NCBI RefSeq assembly: GCF_003202155.1
Contig: NZ_QFLI01000002.1
Location: forward strand, 620,001-684,000
DNA from: Marinifilum breve
GTDB lineage: Bacteria; Bacteroidota; Bacteroidia; Bacteroidales; Marinifilaceae
DNA length: 64,000 nucleotides
Direction: 5' to 3'
The position numbers were made by a program, and so were the translations under genes. Of this stretch, positions 16,700 to 24,911 are shown one piece after another (within the stretch, counting starts at the first letter, position 1; each line of letters begins with the position of its first letter). The notes under the pieces were generated by a model that saw nothing but the letters and a program-made list of their open reading frames with translations, was not told the DNA's origin and did not search any database.

Positions 16700-17401
16700 T
16701 TATTGTTTTTCCAGATAACTTAACACCTGTTCTTTATAATTTCTGCCAATGGTAAACTTTCGGTCATCCAGCTTAATGTAAGACGAGGTGTAATGGTCAA
16801 TTTGGTTGATATTAATAATAAAAGAACGGTGAATTCGAATAAATATCTCTGCAGGTAATTCCTTTTCCATTCTCGATAATGATTCGTAACAAATAAGACT
16901 ATTCGTTGTCGTTTTAATCTTGATGTAGTTATCTACTCCTTCAATATATAGTATACTTTCTACGGGAATATTATAATTCTTTTTATCTGCCTTAATATGA
17001 ATGATATCTTTTCGCATTGTTTGTTGTTTTTGTTCCATTGAAAGAAACTTGTTGATTGCTTTTAAAAACCTTCCGGTAGAAATAGGCTTTACAAGGTAAT
17101 CAAGAGCGTTGAGATCAAAAGCATCAACCGCAAATTCCCTATAAGCAGTGGTGAAGATCACATAAGGTTGATTGGGAATGGCTTTTAAAAATTCAATACC
17201 AGAAATAGATGGCATATTAATATCTAGAAACAATAAATCAATATCTCCTTTGTTTAAAAGTGGTATTGCATCAATAGGCTTTGTGTACATACCAACACAC
17301 TCAATCTGATCTCTAAAATTTTCAAGATGTTCCTGTATCACCTTTATTGCCAAAGGTTCATCGTCAATAATCAGACAAGTATAATTATTTTTACCGGGCA
17401 T
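16700..17401 (-). CDS. LytTR-family response regulator
   Basis: The 233-residue protein has a receiver domain (IIDDEPLAIKVI at the start, phosphoacceptor Asp in LLFLDINMPSISG near residue 57, FTTAYREFAVDAF near 83, and LVKPIS with the conserved Lys near 105) and a C-terminal LytTR DNA-binding domain (about 135-233, with ILYIEGVDNYIKI and FIRIHRSFIININQI). Its start codon shares one base with the stop codon of the sensor kinase gene (TAATG), so the pair is translationally coupled. In this phylum such pairs often control exported polysaccharide or surface genes; the target is not visible here. Confidence 0.95.
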   Translation of the reverse strand: MPGKNNYTCLIIDDEPLAIKVIQEHLENFRDQIECVGMYTKPIDAIPLLNKGDIDLLFLDINMPSISGIEFLKAIPNQPYVIFTTAYREFAVDAFDLNALDYLVKPISTGRFLKAINKFLSMEQKQQTMRKDIIHIKADKKNYNIPVESILYIEGVDNYIKIKTTTNSLICYESLSRMEKELPAEIFIRIHRSFIININQIDHYTSSYIKLDDRKFTIGRNYKEQVLSYLEKQ

Positions 17402-18471
17402 TATCGTACAATTTTTAGTTTAACTTCAAACAGGTTCTTATCCCTTGATATTTGTAAATCATATCTATTCTGATACAATAGTTCAAGCCTTTCTTGCACA
17501 TTTTTAAGACCTAAACCCTTATTCTTTTTAGTTTTGTGTTCAGCAAGCACAGTATCATGTTTGTAATTATTGATGCTGAATTGTATTCTAGGTGAAGTGA
17601 TTTCTAATTTCATCGAAATAAAATCCTTGTTGGTTTGTTTTAATCCATGCTTGAAAGCATTTTCAACGAAAGGAAATAGAATTAAAGGGGCAATTTTTAT
17701 CCCAGATACATTCTTAGGAAAATCGGTCGTAACATTAAAACTATCGTCATGTCTTATTTTTTCAAGCTCAATATAATTGTTGATGAATGCCACTTCTTTG
17801 CTTAATTCTACCTTTTCTGCATTGCATTCATAAAGCATATATTCCAATAAGTCAGATAATCGTACAATCACTTCTCTCGAAACAGTAGGGCTTTCATTTA
17901 CCAGGGCATAGAGGTTATTCATCATATTGAAGATAAAATGAGGATGAATTTGTTCCTTAAGAAGTTGTAGGTGCACTTCTTTGAACTTTAACTCCAACAT
18001 GTTTTTTTCCTTCTCAATAATTGATTTCTCTTCTTTGGATCGATAAGATTCTTTCGTAAAATAAAAAACAGATGATAAGAGTGAAATCAAATAGGTACCT
18101 GTTAGTAGAATTATAACATCTTCGAAAGATGGCAAAATTGTATTGGGAAGAGCAATATTGCTGTACAAAGTAATAATAAACAGAGCAAAACTAATCAACC
18201 ATAAGCTTATAATAATCAGGAAAATGAGTAAATATATAAATAAGCCTCTTTTACCTTTAAATAAAAACTTAGGAATTAAAATTTTATTACATACCCTAGC
18301 ACTCGCAAAACTTATTATTAAAAGCAAGATAGATAGGTTCGTACGTATATGAATATCGTAATGTCTATTACTGAAAACAAAAAACATAAATAACGCTGCT
18401 ATGAACCAATAAATGATTTCCCAGATTGAAAAAAAATTGTTTCTTGATTTTATGTTTTTATTGATAGCCAT
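17401..18471 (-). CDS. LytS-type sensor histidine kinase
   Basis: About 356 residues from the ATG at 18471, which is the first Met that gives a normal start for this family. Four transmembrane segments lie in the first 150 residues. A His-kinase-5 box follows (LKEQIHPHFIFNMMNNLYAL) and then an HATPase domain with APLILFPFVENAFKHGLKQ and GLGLKNVQERLELLY. There is no extracellular sensor domain, so the membrane segments themselves may sense the signal. It forms a coupled pair with the LytTR regulator. Confidence 0.93.
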   Translation of the reverse strand: MAINKNIKSRNNFFSIWEIIYWFIAALFMFFVFSNRHYDIHIRTNLSILLLIISFASARVCNKILIPKFLFKGKRGLFIYLLIFLIIISLWLISFALFIITLYSNIALPNTILPSFEDVIILLTGTYLISLLSSVFYFTKESYRSKEEKSIIEKEKNMLELKFKEVHLQLLKEQIHPHFIFNMMNNLYALVNESPTVSREVIVRLSDLLEYMLYECNAEKVELSKEVAFINNYIELEKIRHDDSFNVTTDFPKNVSGIKIAPLILFPFVENAFKHGLKQTNKDFISMKLEITSPRIQFSINNYKHDTVLAEHKTKKNKGLGLKNVQERLELLYQNRYDLQISRDKNLFEVKLKIVR

Positions 18472-18683
18472 AGCTAACAAATATAAAAGGAAATTGGTTT
18501 CATTAATAGATATAATCCTTATTTTATGCCAACAGCACGAAACACCCCCTGAATAACACAAATACTATTTATTGTTTTAAATTTGTTGTTAAGAATGTCA
18601 TTTATGCTGTTCCCATAATAATATTTTAAAGCTTATCATGAATAATTACAATTGTTCTATTATTAATATTTAAATTTAAAATC

Positions 18684-19085
18684 ATGATAATTAGATTCTT
18701 TTATGAAGGTGGTCCCACTTTCATGTCTCTTGTTTACCTGATGTGGATCATCGTAATTAGCCTAGCAGTTCGTTTTATCATTTTGTATCGCGGCAGTAAA
18801 AATCCTCAAAAACTAAAAAAGACAAACGATAGTATTTTGTTTTTTGGGAGTCTCGCATTTTTAATCGGGATAAGCGCGCAAATGGTTGGTCTTATTCAAG
18901 CTTTTGATGTTATCCAAAGCATGGGTGGTAACAGTATAGGCCCACATATGCTAGCGGGAGGATTAAAAGTTTCTTTTATCGCCCCATTTTTTGGCATGAT
19001 GCTTCTAATCATATCATCTATCATTTGGTTTGTGTATCGAAATCTAAAAGATTATCCCTCGCACATTCAAGCTATAAGTGAGTAA
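18684..19085 (+). CDS. Solitary MotA/TolQ/ExbB-like membrane protein
   Basis: The 133-residue protein has three hydrophobic segments. The last two regions resemble the MotA/TolQ/ExbB proton-channel domain: IGISAQMVGLIQAFDVI, then MLAGGLKVSFIAPFFGMML, where ExbB/TolQ have a glycine-rich, small-residue helix. It lacks the cytoplasmic loop of full ExbB and no ExbD/TolR-like partner is nearby, so it may not be a complete energising unit. It is divergent from the kinase gene and has its own strong terminator. Confidence 0.7.
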   Translation: MIIRFFYEGGPTFMSLVYLMWIIVISLAVRFIILYRGSKNPQKLKKTNDSILFFGSLAFLIGISAQMVGLIQAFDVIQSMGGNSIGPHMLAGGLKVSFIAPFFGMMLLIISSIIWFVYRNLKDYPSHIQAISE

Positions 19086-19144
19086 AAGGAAACATTAGGG
19101 TTTAACAAGTCTGGTATTCTTATACCTGCTAAAGATAATTCTAC

Positions 19145-19184
19145 AAAAAAGGTTCCAGGAAGAATTCTTCCTGGAACTTTTTTT
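19145..19184 (+). terminator. Rho-independent terminator
   Basis: AAAAAGGTTCCAGGAAGAA is perfectly complementary to TTCTTCCTGGAACTTTTTTT. It lies about 60 bp after the MotA/TolQ-like gene and is probably bidirectional. Confidence 0.9.
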
Positions 19185-19230
19185 CTATATCGGCGATGAA
19201 TTGCTTATGCATCAATATCTGCATGCTTCT

Positions 19231-19266
19231 ATAAAACACGAGTTACATGATTACATTAGTTGGGGA
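19231..19266 (-). repeat. Type A array repeat, A0
   Basis: Minus-strand ATGTAACTCGTGTTTTATAG shares the distal half of the type A repeat (TTGTAACTCGTGTTTTG). It begins a few bases after the stop codon of the 19270 gene. The proximal half is not conserved, so this is the weakest type A copy and may mark the edge of the array. Confidence 0.5.
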
Positions 19267-19269
19267 TTT

Positions 19270-20064
19270 TTAATAAATCACCTCTAATTCTGCAACTAAA
19301 GGACGATGATCAGATACAATTGGTTCCTTCAATAAATCAATACTTATCGCCTTAATTTTTATATCATTTGTATTTCGAAAAATAACATGGTCCAATTCAA
19401 CTTTTGTTTCTCCTTGGAAGCTTAAATTATCGTCTCCTTTGTTTATGAACTCAAAACCCTGCTCATTAAAATATTTCATTGTAGGAGAAGCAGGTGAACA
19501 ATTGAAATCACCTGTTATTATTACTGCTTTGTTAATTGTATCCAAATATTGCATCAACACTTTTGCTTGATTTAAACGAGAAGATACTCCCTCGTCACTT
19601 TCCATCCAGTCGAAATGAACATTTACAAATACAATTGTACAAGCTTTAGCGATTTGCACTTCATGAATTATCGCAGAGCGAGGTTCTGCTATTCCATCAG
19701 GCAATTGTAATCTTTTAGTTGAAATGATAGGTTTTGCAGACAGAGTGGCCATACCATATTCACCACCATCAAAGTCCATGAACTTACCAAAGGTTCCGAT
19801 CATATTTGTTTTTTTAGCCAGGTAATCTGTTTGTTCAAGTTTATTGGAACGCAAGCAAGAATTATCAACCTCTTGCAAGCCACACAAATCAGGAGCTTGT
19901 TCTTTTATTACTCTTGCTGCACGCGATAAATCCAAAACATTGTCCATTCCTTCTCCGTGCCTGATATTATAAGACATTATTTTCAGGTTCGTAATTTGTT
20001 TCTGTTCGCATGCATAACACGCAAACATGCACACACATAATACAATTAGCATTATTCTTTTCAT
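19270..20064 (-). CDS. Endonuclease/exonuclease/phosphatase-family lipoprotein
   Basis: About 264 residues from the ATG at 20064, the start of a lipoprotein signal (MKRIMLIVLCVCMFACYAC). The EEP fold follows: LKIMSYNIRHGEG near residue 28, LCGLQEVDNS near 58, VNVHFDWM near 140, IITGDFNCSPASP near 170 and VSDHRPLVAEL at the end. These are the metal-binding Asn, Glu, Asp and catalytic His residues of DNase I-like phosphodiesterases. The envelope location suggests a phosphodiesterase acting on sugar or lipid phosphates or nucleic acid. It is the last gene of the repeat-punctuated array. Confidence 0.85.
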   Translation of the reverse strand: MKRIMLIVLCVCMFACYACEQKQITNLKIMSYNIRHGEGMDNVLDLSRAARVIKEQAPDLCGLQEVDNSCLRSNKLEQTDYLAKKTNMIGTFGKFMDFDGGEYGMATLSAKPIISTKRLQLPDGIAEPRSAIIHEVQIAKACTIVFVNVHFDWMESDEGVSSRLNQAKVLMQYLDTINKAVIITGDFNCSPASPTMKYFNEQGFEFINKGDDNLSFQGETKVELDHVIFRNTNDIKIKAISIDLLKEPIVSDHRPLVAELEVIY

Positions 20065-20153
20065 GGCATCTTCTTTCATTAGGTTTGGTTTAATTCTATG
20101 GGTTACCCGTTTCTCAAATTATAGGTCACTTATTGTATACACAGACAGATCGT

Positions 20154-21080
20154 TTATTCTCCAATCAATTTGCCCCTTAAAGTAAATTTCTTCCCTTTAA
20201 TATCATTAATTGGTTCTTGTAAAATATTTACATCTAAAATATTAAACTGCGAAGATCTGCGACCGCTAAATACATTAATTAAAACCTCAACATTTAAATC
20301 TTCCAGTTTATCAACTATATACTTGGGTATTTTAATATCAGAGAAGCAGGCAATTCGTTTTGATTCCAGTTCAATTCGGCATCCTCCAACATCAACATGT
20401 CCCCATTCAATATACTCTTCATTTTCTTTATCTATTGGAATACCTCTAAAATAGGCTTGCACAATTATCGTCTCCTGCAATTCTTGCAGCTCTTTTTCTG
20501 CTCTATCCGAAAGATCTAACTCAATCTCAAATGTTGGAAGCTTCACATCCATAGCTAAGTATATAAAACTTGTGTCGGATGATAACTGTGAGTTACTTAA
20601 TCTGTCGATTGTGATTTTATTTGGATTATCAACTGTCTCAACAATAATTAGTCCGCCAACAGACCTAAGTCCTCCATGTATGGCTCTTGTTAAAGGCGGT
20701 ATAATTCTAATAGAATCAATTTCTTCAGGCTTTAGGCTCTTTAAATCTTGTAAGCTTTTATTGTAGTTATTAATCATTACAGAAGGTGGATTATTAAAAT
20801 ACAGGTTCTCTCTTAATTTTAAAGATTTATCACCTTTAGGGTCATGAGTATTTATTATAAATAATCCATTTGAGCCATAAGTATCAATTATTTTAACTGC
20901 CGAATCTGCAGCTATTGTTATGGTATCTTTTATGTAGTCTTTTCCAAGATAATCTATGGTCTCGGTTTTACTATTTTTAATAAAGAAACCATCAACTACC
21001 ACAATAGCATTATCTTGCCCAATTCCTGAAAAGGGAAATAATACTGAAAGAATTACAATTAAAGTTTTTATTTTTTTCAT
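20154..21080 (-). CDS. Exported hypothetical protein with TonB-plug-like features
   Basis: The 308-residue protein has a signal peptide ending near FSGIGQ. The next part (IVVVDGFFIKNSKTETIDYL, then a YGSNGLFIINT stretch and a HGGLRSVGGLIIVET stretch) resembles the plug-type region that Bacteroidota proteins use after a short carboxypeptidase-like start, including the characteristic phrase LFIINT. I do not recognise the C-terminal half (about 160-308), which is rich in beta strands. No type A or B repeat is visible after its stop codon. The function is unknown. Confidence 0.6.
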   Translation of the reverse strand: MKKIKTLIVILSVLFPFSGIGQDNAIVVVDGFFIKNSKTETIDYLGKDYIKDTITIAADSAVKIIDTYGSNGLFIINTHDPKGDKSLKLRENLYFNNPPSVMINNYNKSLQDLKSLKPEEIDSIRIIPPLTRAIHGGLRSVGGLIIVETVDNPNKITIDRLSNSQLSSDTSFIYLAMDVKLPTFEIELDLSDRAEKELQELQETIIVQAYFRGIPIDKENEEYIEWGHVDVGGCRIELESKRIACFSDIKIPKYIVDKLEDLNVEVLINVFSGRRSSQFNILDVNILQEPINDIKGKKFTLRGKLIGE

Positions 21081-21134
21081 TTTTTTTGAAAGTTAATTTT
21101 CTTCTTCTTGGTTTGGCTCTACATTTACTTTTTC

Positions 21135-21167
21135 AAAACACGAGTTACAAACTTTTGCTAGCTGGTA
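21135..21167 (-). repeat. Type A array repeat, A1
   Basis: The minus strand reads CCAGCTAGCAAAAGTTTGTA then ACTCGTGTTTTG. The stem pairs AGTT with AACT around TGT. It starts directly after the stop codon of the LprI-like gene. Confidence 0.75.
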
Positions 21168-21593
21168 TTACCTTTCTTCTATTTTATCAACCAATTCCAA
21201 TACTCTATTCCTTACAAAATTTGCTTTTTGAGAGTAAACAAACATTCTTTCATCTTGTGGGGCAAAACCAATCTCTGTTATCATTTCATCAATTGATTTC
21301 CATAGTTTTTTAAACTCGACATCTCTCTTTTTTATCCATTCACGTTGTTCTGTCCTAAGGTTCTTCTTTTCAGTTTCATTTAACTTAAGCATTAAGTCTT
21401 TATACACTATATTTAACATGCTATCCATTACAAGTTCATATTCCTTTTCTAAATGCATCATTCTTTCTCCTTTATTAAGTTCTGTTTGATGTTGCTTTTC
21501 TAAGGAATCCAAAGTTTTCCTATAATCGTCAGCAATGGACGAAGAGCATCCAATAATAAGAGTAACTAAAATAAGGTAAGCCAGTTTATTCAT
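21168..21593 (-). CDS. LprI-like (DUF1311) lipoprotein
   Basis: The 141-residue protein begins with a lipoprotein signal (LVTLIIGC). The mature part is helical with LEKEYELVMDSMLNIVYKDL and LRTEQREWIKKRDVEFKKL, the pattern of the lysozyme-inhibitor LprI/DUF1311 domain, where the QREWIKKRD segment is the most constant. Typical members have disulfide cysteines that this one lacks. A possible role is protection from host or predator lysozyme, but in this phylum that is inference. Type A repeat A1 follows immediately. Confidence 0.75.
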   Translation of the reverse strand: MNKLAYLILVTLIIGCSSSIADDYRKTLDSLEKQHQTELNKGERMMHLEKEYELVMDSMLNIVYKDLMLKLNETEKKNLRTEQREWIKKRDVEFKKLWKSIDEMITEIGFAPQDERMFVYSQKANFVRNRVLELVDKIEER

Positions 21594-21686
21594 ATTTTGA
21601 TTTAAAAATCGTTATTGATTTAGACATTCGTAATTTTCAACAACAAACATCTATCTTCCTAGTATTTGATATAATATCCCCTCTTG

Positions 21687-21758
21687 TTACCGCACGAGTC
21701 CTCTCCTACGGTTTTGTTTTAGATTTGCAACACTATAGGATCGCACACCTGCGGAGAG
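21687..21758 (-). repeat. Type B array repeat, B1
   Basis: In gene orientation it runs GCAGGTGTGCGATCCTATAG, then TGTTGCAAATCTAAAAC, and ends GACTCGTGCGGTAAC. CTCTCC next to the stop codon can pair with GGAGAG, TCCTA with TAGGA, and CCGCA with TGCGG, so the copy can fold into a nested two-part hairpin. The stop codon of the 21759 gene lies at its edge. Confidence 0.7.
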
Positions 21759-22484
21759 TCATCTTAGTTTTTCTATAATCTTAATAAATTCATTTCCTTC
21801 TCCCATTTTCAATTCTTCTCCTTCCATCCTTTCATATGGAATTCCTCCTTTAATATATTTTAAAACTCCGTTTTTATCCAAAAACAAATTCATTGGGTAT
21901 GTTTTTATACCTAATTGATCTATAAAATCTTTCGCATCAACCAAATGCTGAAATTTAAAAGGGTGCTTTTTCAAAAAAGACGTTACGTCTTCTTTTTTCT
22001 CATAGGTGATAGCAATAAAGTTAAAGTCATCCATGTACTTTTCTTTGATTTTATTTAGAACTGGCATTTCGTCCACACAAGGTGCACATCCTGTAAACCA
22101 AAAATTTATAATGGTTGGTTTGCCTTTTAATTGCTCCGAATTAAATTTCTCATTTGCCAAAGTATTCAAGTCAAACTTTATAAACTCCTTGTTTTTATAT
22201 GCAGATAACTGTCCTGAATTCTTCGATTTTTCAGGCTTATTGTAATTAATTGTAAATGTTATTCTTGAAATGATGGAGTCTTTTTTCGTTTCAGTATTGG
22301 TAATCGTTAAATTTCCATATACTTGTTTTCCCATTACTTTACTAATTTTCTCAACTTGCTCAGAAAGGATTTTATTCGCTTCAGCTTCTGTAATCCTATT
22401 TTTCCCATCGGTGGTGTAATATGTCTTTTGAGAAAATGAATTCATCGAAATGAGTAATAATACTGCTGCTATTAAATATTTCAT
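21759..22484 (-). CDS. Exported TlpA-like thioredoxin-fold protein
   Basis: About 241 residues from the ATG at 22484; the longer frame would read back through the repeat of the preceding gene, so I reject it. A signal peptide ends near MNSFSQ. The thioredoxin domain occupies the last 140 residues, with NFWFTGCAPCVDEMPVL (CxxC redox pair) near residue 132 and TYPMNLFLDKNG (cis-Pro loop) near 205. It is smaller than the TlpA-like lipoprotein at 10724-11869 and unrelated outside this domain. It ends inside repeat B1. Confidence 0.8.
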   Translation of the reverse strand: MKYLIAAVLLLISMNSFSQKTYYTTDGKNRITEAEANKILSEQVEKISKVMGKQVYGNLTITNTETKKDSIISRITFTINYNKPEKSKNSGQLSAYKNKEFIKFDLNTLANEKFNSEQLKGKPTIINFWFTGCAPCVDEMPVLNKIKEKYMDDFNFIAITYEKKEDVTSFLKKHPFKFQHLVDAKDFIDQLGIKTYPMNLFLDKNGVLKYIKGGIPYERMEGEELKMGEGNEFIKIIEKLR

Positions 22485-22518
22485 ATTCTGAATTATAATT
22501 ATACTTCCTATTGCTTTC

Positions 22519-22560
22519 GTAGTGCACGAGTTACAAACTCCCGCTAGCGGAGATCGCACA
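22519..22560 (-). repeat. Type A array repeat, A2
   Basis: Minus strand: TGTGCGATCTCCGCTAGCGG, then GAGTTTGTAACTCGTGCAC. It contains the perfect palindrome CCGCTAGCGG and the stem GAGTT-TGT-AACTC. The last codons and TAA stop of the 22531 gene lie inside it. Confidence 0.8.
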
Positions 22561-23241
22561 AGCCTCCTTTACTCTTTCATCGTCAATTTTATAAACAATA
22601 ATTTGTTTTGTATCCCCATAGTTTTTCTGTAAGAACTTATTTAAGTACTTAAATGTATCAGGTTGAAACAATTTGCCATTTTTTGTATAAAATATTTCAT
22701 CGCGGTAATATACTGCATGAATAATCTCCCCCGTATTGTCAACAAAAGCAAGCAAAACATCATTCGAAATAGGTTTTCTTAGGTTTTTCCTTGGATTGGT
22801 TGAAAATTCTGAAATCCTTTTAAAATAATTATTCAAGATTTTCTCTAATGAAACACCATCAATATTTGTTGTTTCTCTAAAAATGTTTTGACTATAGTCT
22901 TCACTGTTTTCAAAATACTTCTCCAATGCATATGAAAAGCAATTTTGTATGTTTGCTTCATTGGTAAAGAAATAACCTTTCGAAGCAAAATAACCTTTGT
23001 TTTTGGGTTGTTTATAAGATGAAGTATCTGTTTTTTCACCTTGCCTTGAAATACTCACTCGTATCGTATCATTTAACCAAAGTACGTCAATGGTCATATA
23101 CTTCTTTTCTAATTTTATTGTGTCCAAAGTGGTAGATTCAATTGCAATTGGTGAATGAGTTGGCAAATTCGCCTGACAATAAACTTCAATAAAAATAAAG
23201 TTTAGAAGTAAGGTGATTATTAAATATCTAAAAAACATCAT
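22531..23241 (-). CDS. Exported Cys/His protein, array paralogue 1
   Basis: 236 residues from the ATG at 23241, which aligns with the start of its near-copy at 27560-28270. A signal peptide ends near IEVYCQ. By hand alignment about 204 of 236 residues match the near-copy. A QNCFSYALEKYF block (Cys101) and an IIHAVYYRDEIFYTKNGK block (His175) are conserved in both, and more distantly in 23344-24204. The spacing of Cys and His recalls papain-like/NlpC-type folds, but I recognise no family. The final residues SASGSL and the stop come from repeat A2. Confidence 0.75.
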   Translation of the reverse strand: MMFFRYLIITLLLNFIFIEVYCQANLPTHSPIAIESTTLDTIKLEKKYMTIDVLWLNDTIRVSISRQGEKTDTSSYKQPKNKGYFASKGYFFTNEANIQNCFSYALEKYFENSEDYSQNIFRETTNIDGVSLEKILNNYFKRISEFSTNPRKNLRKPISNDVLLAFVDNTGEIIHAVYYRDEIFYTKNGKLFQPDTFKYLNKFLQKNYGDTKQIIVYKIDDERVKEACAISASGSL

Positions 23242-23307
23242 ATTATAAGGCATTTATATTAGTTTACTATGTAAGACAAAAAGTGAGTTCATTCTTCCTT
23301 TGTTTTC

Positions 23308-23338
23308 ACAAAATACGAGCTACAAGCTCTCTCAAACA
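23308..23338 (-). repeat. Type A array repeat, A3
   Basis: Minus strand GAGAGAGCTTGTAGCTCGTA followed by TTTTG. The stem is GAGCT-TGT-AGCTC, the G-C version of the GAGTT-TGT-AACTC stem in A2. It lies just after the stop codon of the 23344 gene. Confidence 0.75.
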
Positions 23339-23343
23339 AAGGG

Positions 23344-24204
23344 TTATTCAAAAATCCCAGGTTTAAGTTTATAAATTTCAATCTCACACACAGAATGTTT
23401 CTTCTTATCTCCACTGTATGTATATGTATCTATTACAAATTGTGGAGATGGATGAGACGTGTAGGGCTTTAGTCCATTTTTAGTCCAGGTTTTTCCATAT
23501 AGATTAAAGCAAGCATGCATGGGTTCAGCTTGAGCATTTTTAAAAAGAAGAAATACCTGTTCTTCCTTCAAATGTTTTGACCCTTTTAAAGTATTCCTAT
23601 TTATGTTATGTATTGTCTCAACTTTTACAAATAGATTCTTAAGAATTATTTCTAAGTCACTATGATCTTTAGGATTAGAACGCCTAAAAAAGAATGGTTC
23701 AGGATTGATACCATGCGAACGAAAAATCCCCTCTAATGCATACGAAATACAGCTTTGGTTAAATGAAGTACTTAATACTGGTTTGTGGTAAGGCTTCTCT
23801 CGCAGTTCTTTTGATACAGAATCTAATTCTACACTGTTTAAATTTGTAATGTCATATTCCCATAATTGATATGGCGAAATGTGACTTTCTAATTGAAGTA
23901 ATTTTTTGTCACCATAACTATACACCATTGAATCTCTGCTTATTGTTACCTTAAAATGAAAATCACAGCCTCTCACTTCCACTATATCTTCACTGTTTTG
24001 TATAAAATCAAGTGTATCTACAATCTGAAAATAATCTGTAAGTGATTTATTCAAAGGTGTAGTATTCGCAATCTTACCAACTACATATTCCTTATTTTGC
24101 CTGTCTTTTTGTGATATTAACAATCTTTCGGAAATCAATTGGCACCTTACGGATTGAGTAAAAACAGAAAAGAAACCAATTATACAAATTACTCTTTTTA
24201 GCAT
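23344..24204 (-). CDS. Exported Cys/His protein, diverged array paralogue
   Basis: About 286 residues from the ATG at 24204, which starts a signal peptide (MLKRVICIIGFFSVFTQSVR). The longer frame adds a charged, non-signal head and is unlikely. The C-terminal half shares two blocks with the 22531 and 27560 proteins: QSCISYALEGIF against QNCFSYALEKYF, and PMHACFNLYGKTWTKNGL against VIHAVYYRDEIFYTKNGK. The N-terminal half is unrelated. The Cys and His are the only residues one would expect in a catalytic role. The function is unknown. Repeat A3 follows. Confidence 0.7.
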   Translation of the reverse strand: MLKRVICIIGFFSVFTQSVRCQLISERLLISQKDRQNKEYVVGKIANTTPLNKSLTDYFQIVDTLDFIQNSEDIVEVRGCDFHFKVTISRDSMVYSYGDKKLLQLESHISPYQLWEYDITNLNSVELDSVSKELREKPYHKPVLSTSFNQSCISYALEGIFRSHGINPEPFFFRRSNPKDHSDLEIILKNLFVKVETIHNINRNTLKGSKHLKEEQVFLLFKNAQAEPMHACFNLYGKTWTKNGLKPYTSHPSPQFVIDTYTYSGDKKKHSVCEIEIYKLKPGIFE

Positions 24205-24277
24205 TTTAATTATCTCTTGAGTTTTCAAATTTACCCCCTCTATCACAGGAATCTATTTGTTTGATTCTATTTTGAAT

Positions 24278-24312
24278 TTGGATAGCGATAGTATTGCGCA
24301 TCAGCTATTGTT
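24278..24312 (-). repeat. Type B-like array repeat (proximal half)
   Basis: Minus strand TGATGCGCAATACTATCGCT then ATCC aligns with TGCGCGATTTTATCGCGTTCC of B3. Only this stem region is recognisable. It follows the stop codon of the 24328 gene by about 15 bases. Confidence 0.55.
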
Positions 24313-24327
24313 AGGTCTTATTATTAT

Positions 24328-24795
24328 TTAATCTATACTTATGATGTCCCAGTTTTTAAAATTAATTGTGAACCCAGTCATTGAATGTTTACCACTATAA
24401 TATGACAAAGACCATTCTTGATTAAATTCAGAAACTCTAGAAATTGAAATTGCAAATAGAGTAAACTCTTTACTAAAGTCATTGATCTTTATTTCTCTTA
24501 GCTTTCGTTTTTCTAATTTTTCAGTAACCGGCTGAACGATTTGCCTTAATAATTCACTGTATTTTTTTTCAATTTCGTAAAAGAACATTTTTTGCCTAGG
24601 ATTAATTCCTTCCTTGTCAGCATCAAAAAAAATGTCAATTTCATGGTTTGATGGTTTAAAAATAAAATGTGCTTGGTAATGATTAAATTTAGGATCCTTA
24701 CTCTTATTGAACCACATTAAACCAAAAAGCTCATCATTAATCTTTTTCTTGAATAAAAAGGGTTTGTTAGGAAAAAATAATGTCTGTAATATCAT
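24328..24795 (-). CDS. Hypothetical cytosolic protein
   Basis: I recognise no family in this 155-residue protein. It has no signal peptide, is rich in Phe, Lys and Asn, and has a moderately conserved-looking GLMWFNKSKDPKFNHYQ segment near residue 26 and ISRVSEFNQEWSLSYYSG near 120. It sits alone between two repeats in the array. Confidence 0.55.
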   Translation of the reverse strand: MILQTLFFPNKPFLFKKKINDELFGLMWFNKSKDPKFNHYQAHFIFKPSNHEIDIFFDADKEGINPRQKMFFYEIEKKYSELLRQIVQPVTEKLEKRKLREIKINDFSKEFTLFAISISRVSEFNQEWSLSYYSGKHSMTGFTINFKNWDIISID

Positions 24796-24879
24796 AATTG
24801 TAATTTTTCTATTTCTAAGTAATGGTGACCAATTTGTATTTCAACACATACGCATAGATGATTCTTCTTTTTGCAATTG

Positions 24880-24911
24880 CAAAACACGAGCTACAAACTT
24901 TCGCTAACAGG
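24880..24911 (-). repeat. Type A array repeat, A4
   Basis: Minus strand CCTGTTAGCGAAAGTTTGTA then GCTCGTGTTTTG. The TAG stop of the 24891 gene lies in the loop of the stem. The stem here has one mismatch (AGTT against AGCT). Confidence 0.75.

Noticed and set aside
22484-22559. N-terminal extension of the TlpA-like gene at 21759
   Set aside because: The extension is translated repeat A2 sequence of the neighbouring gene and precedes a normal signal peptide starting at 22484.
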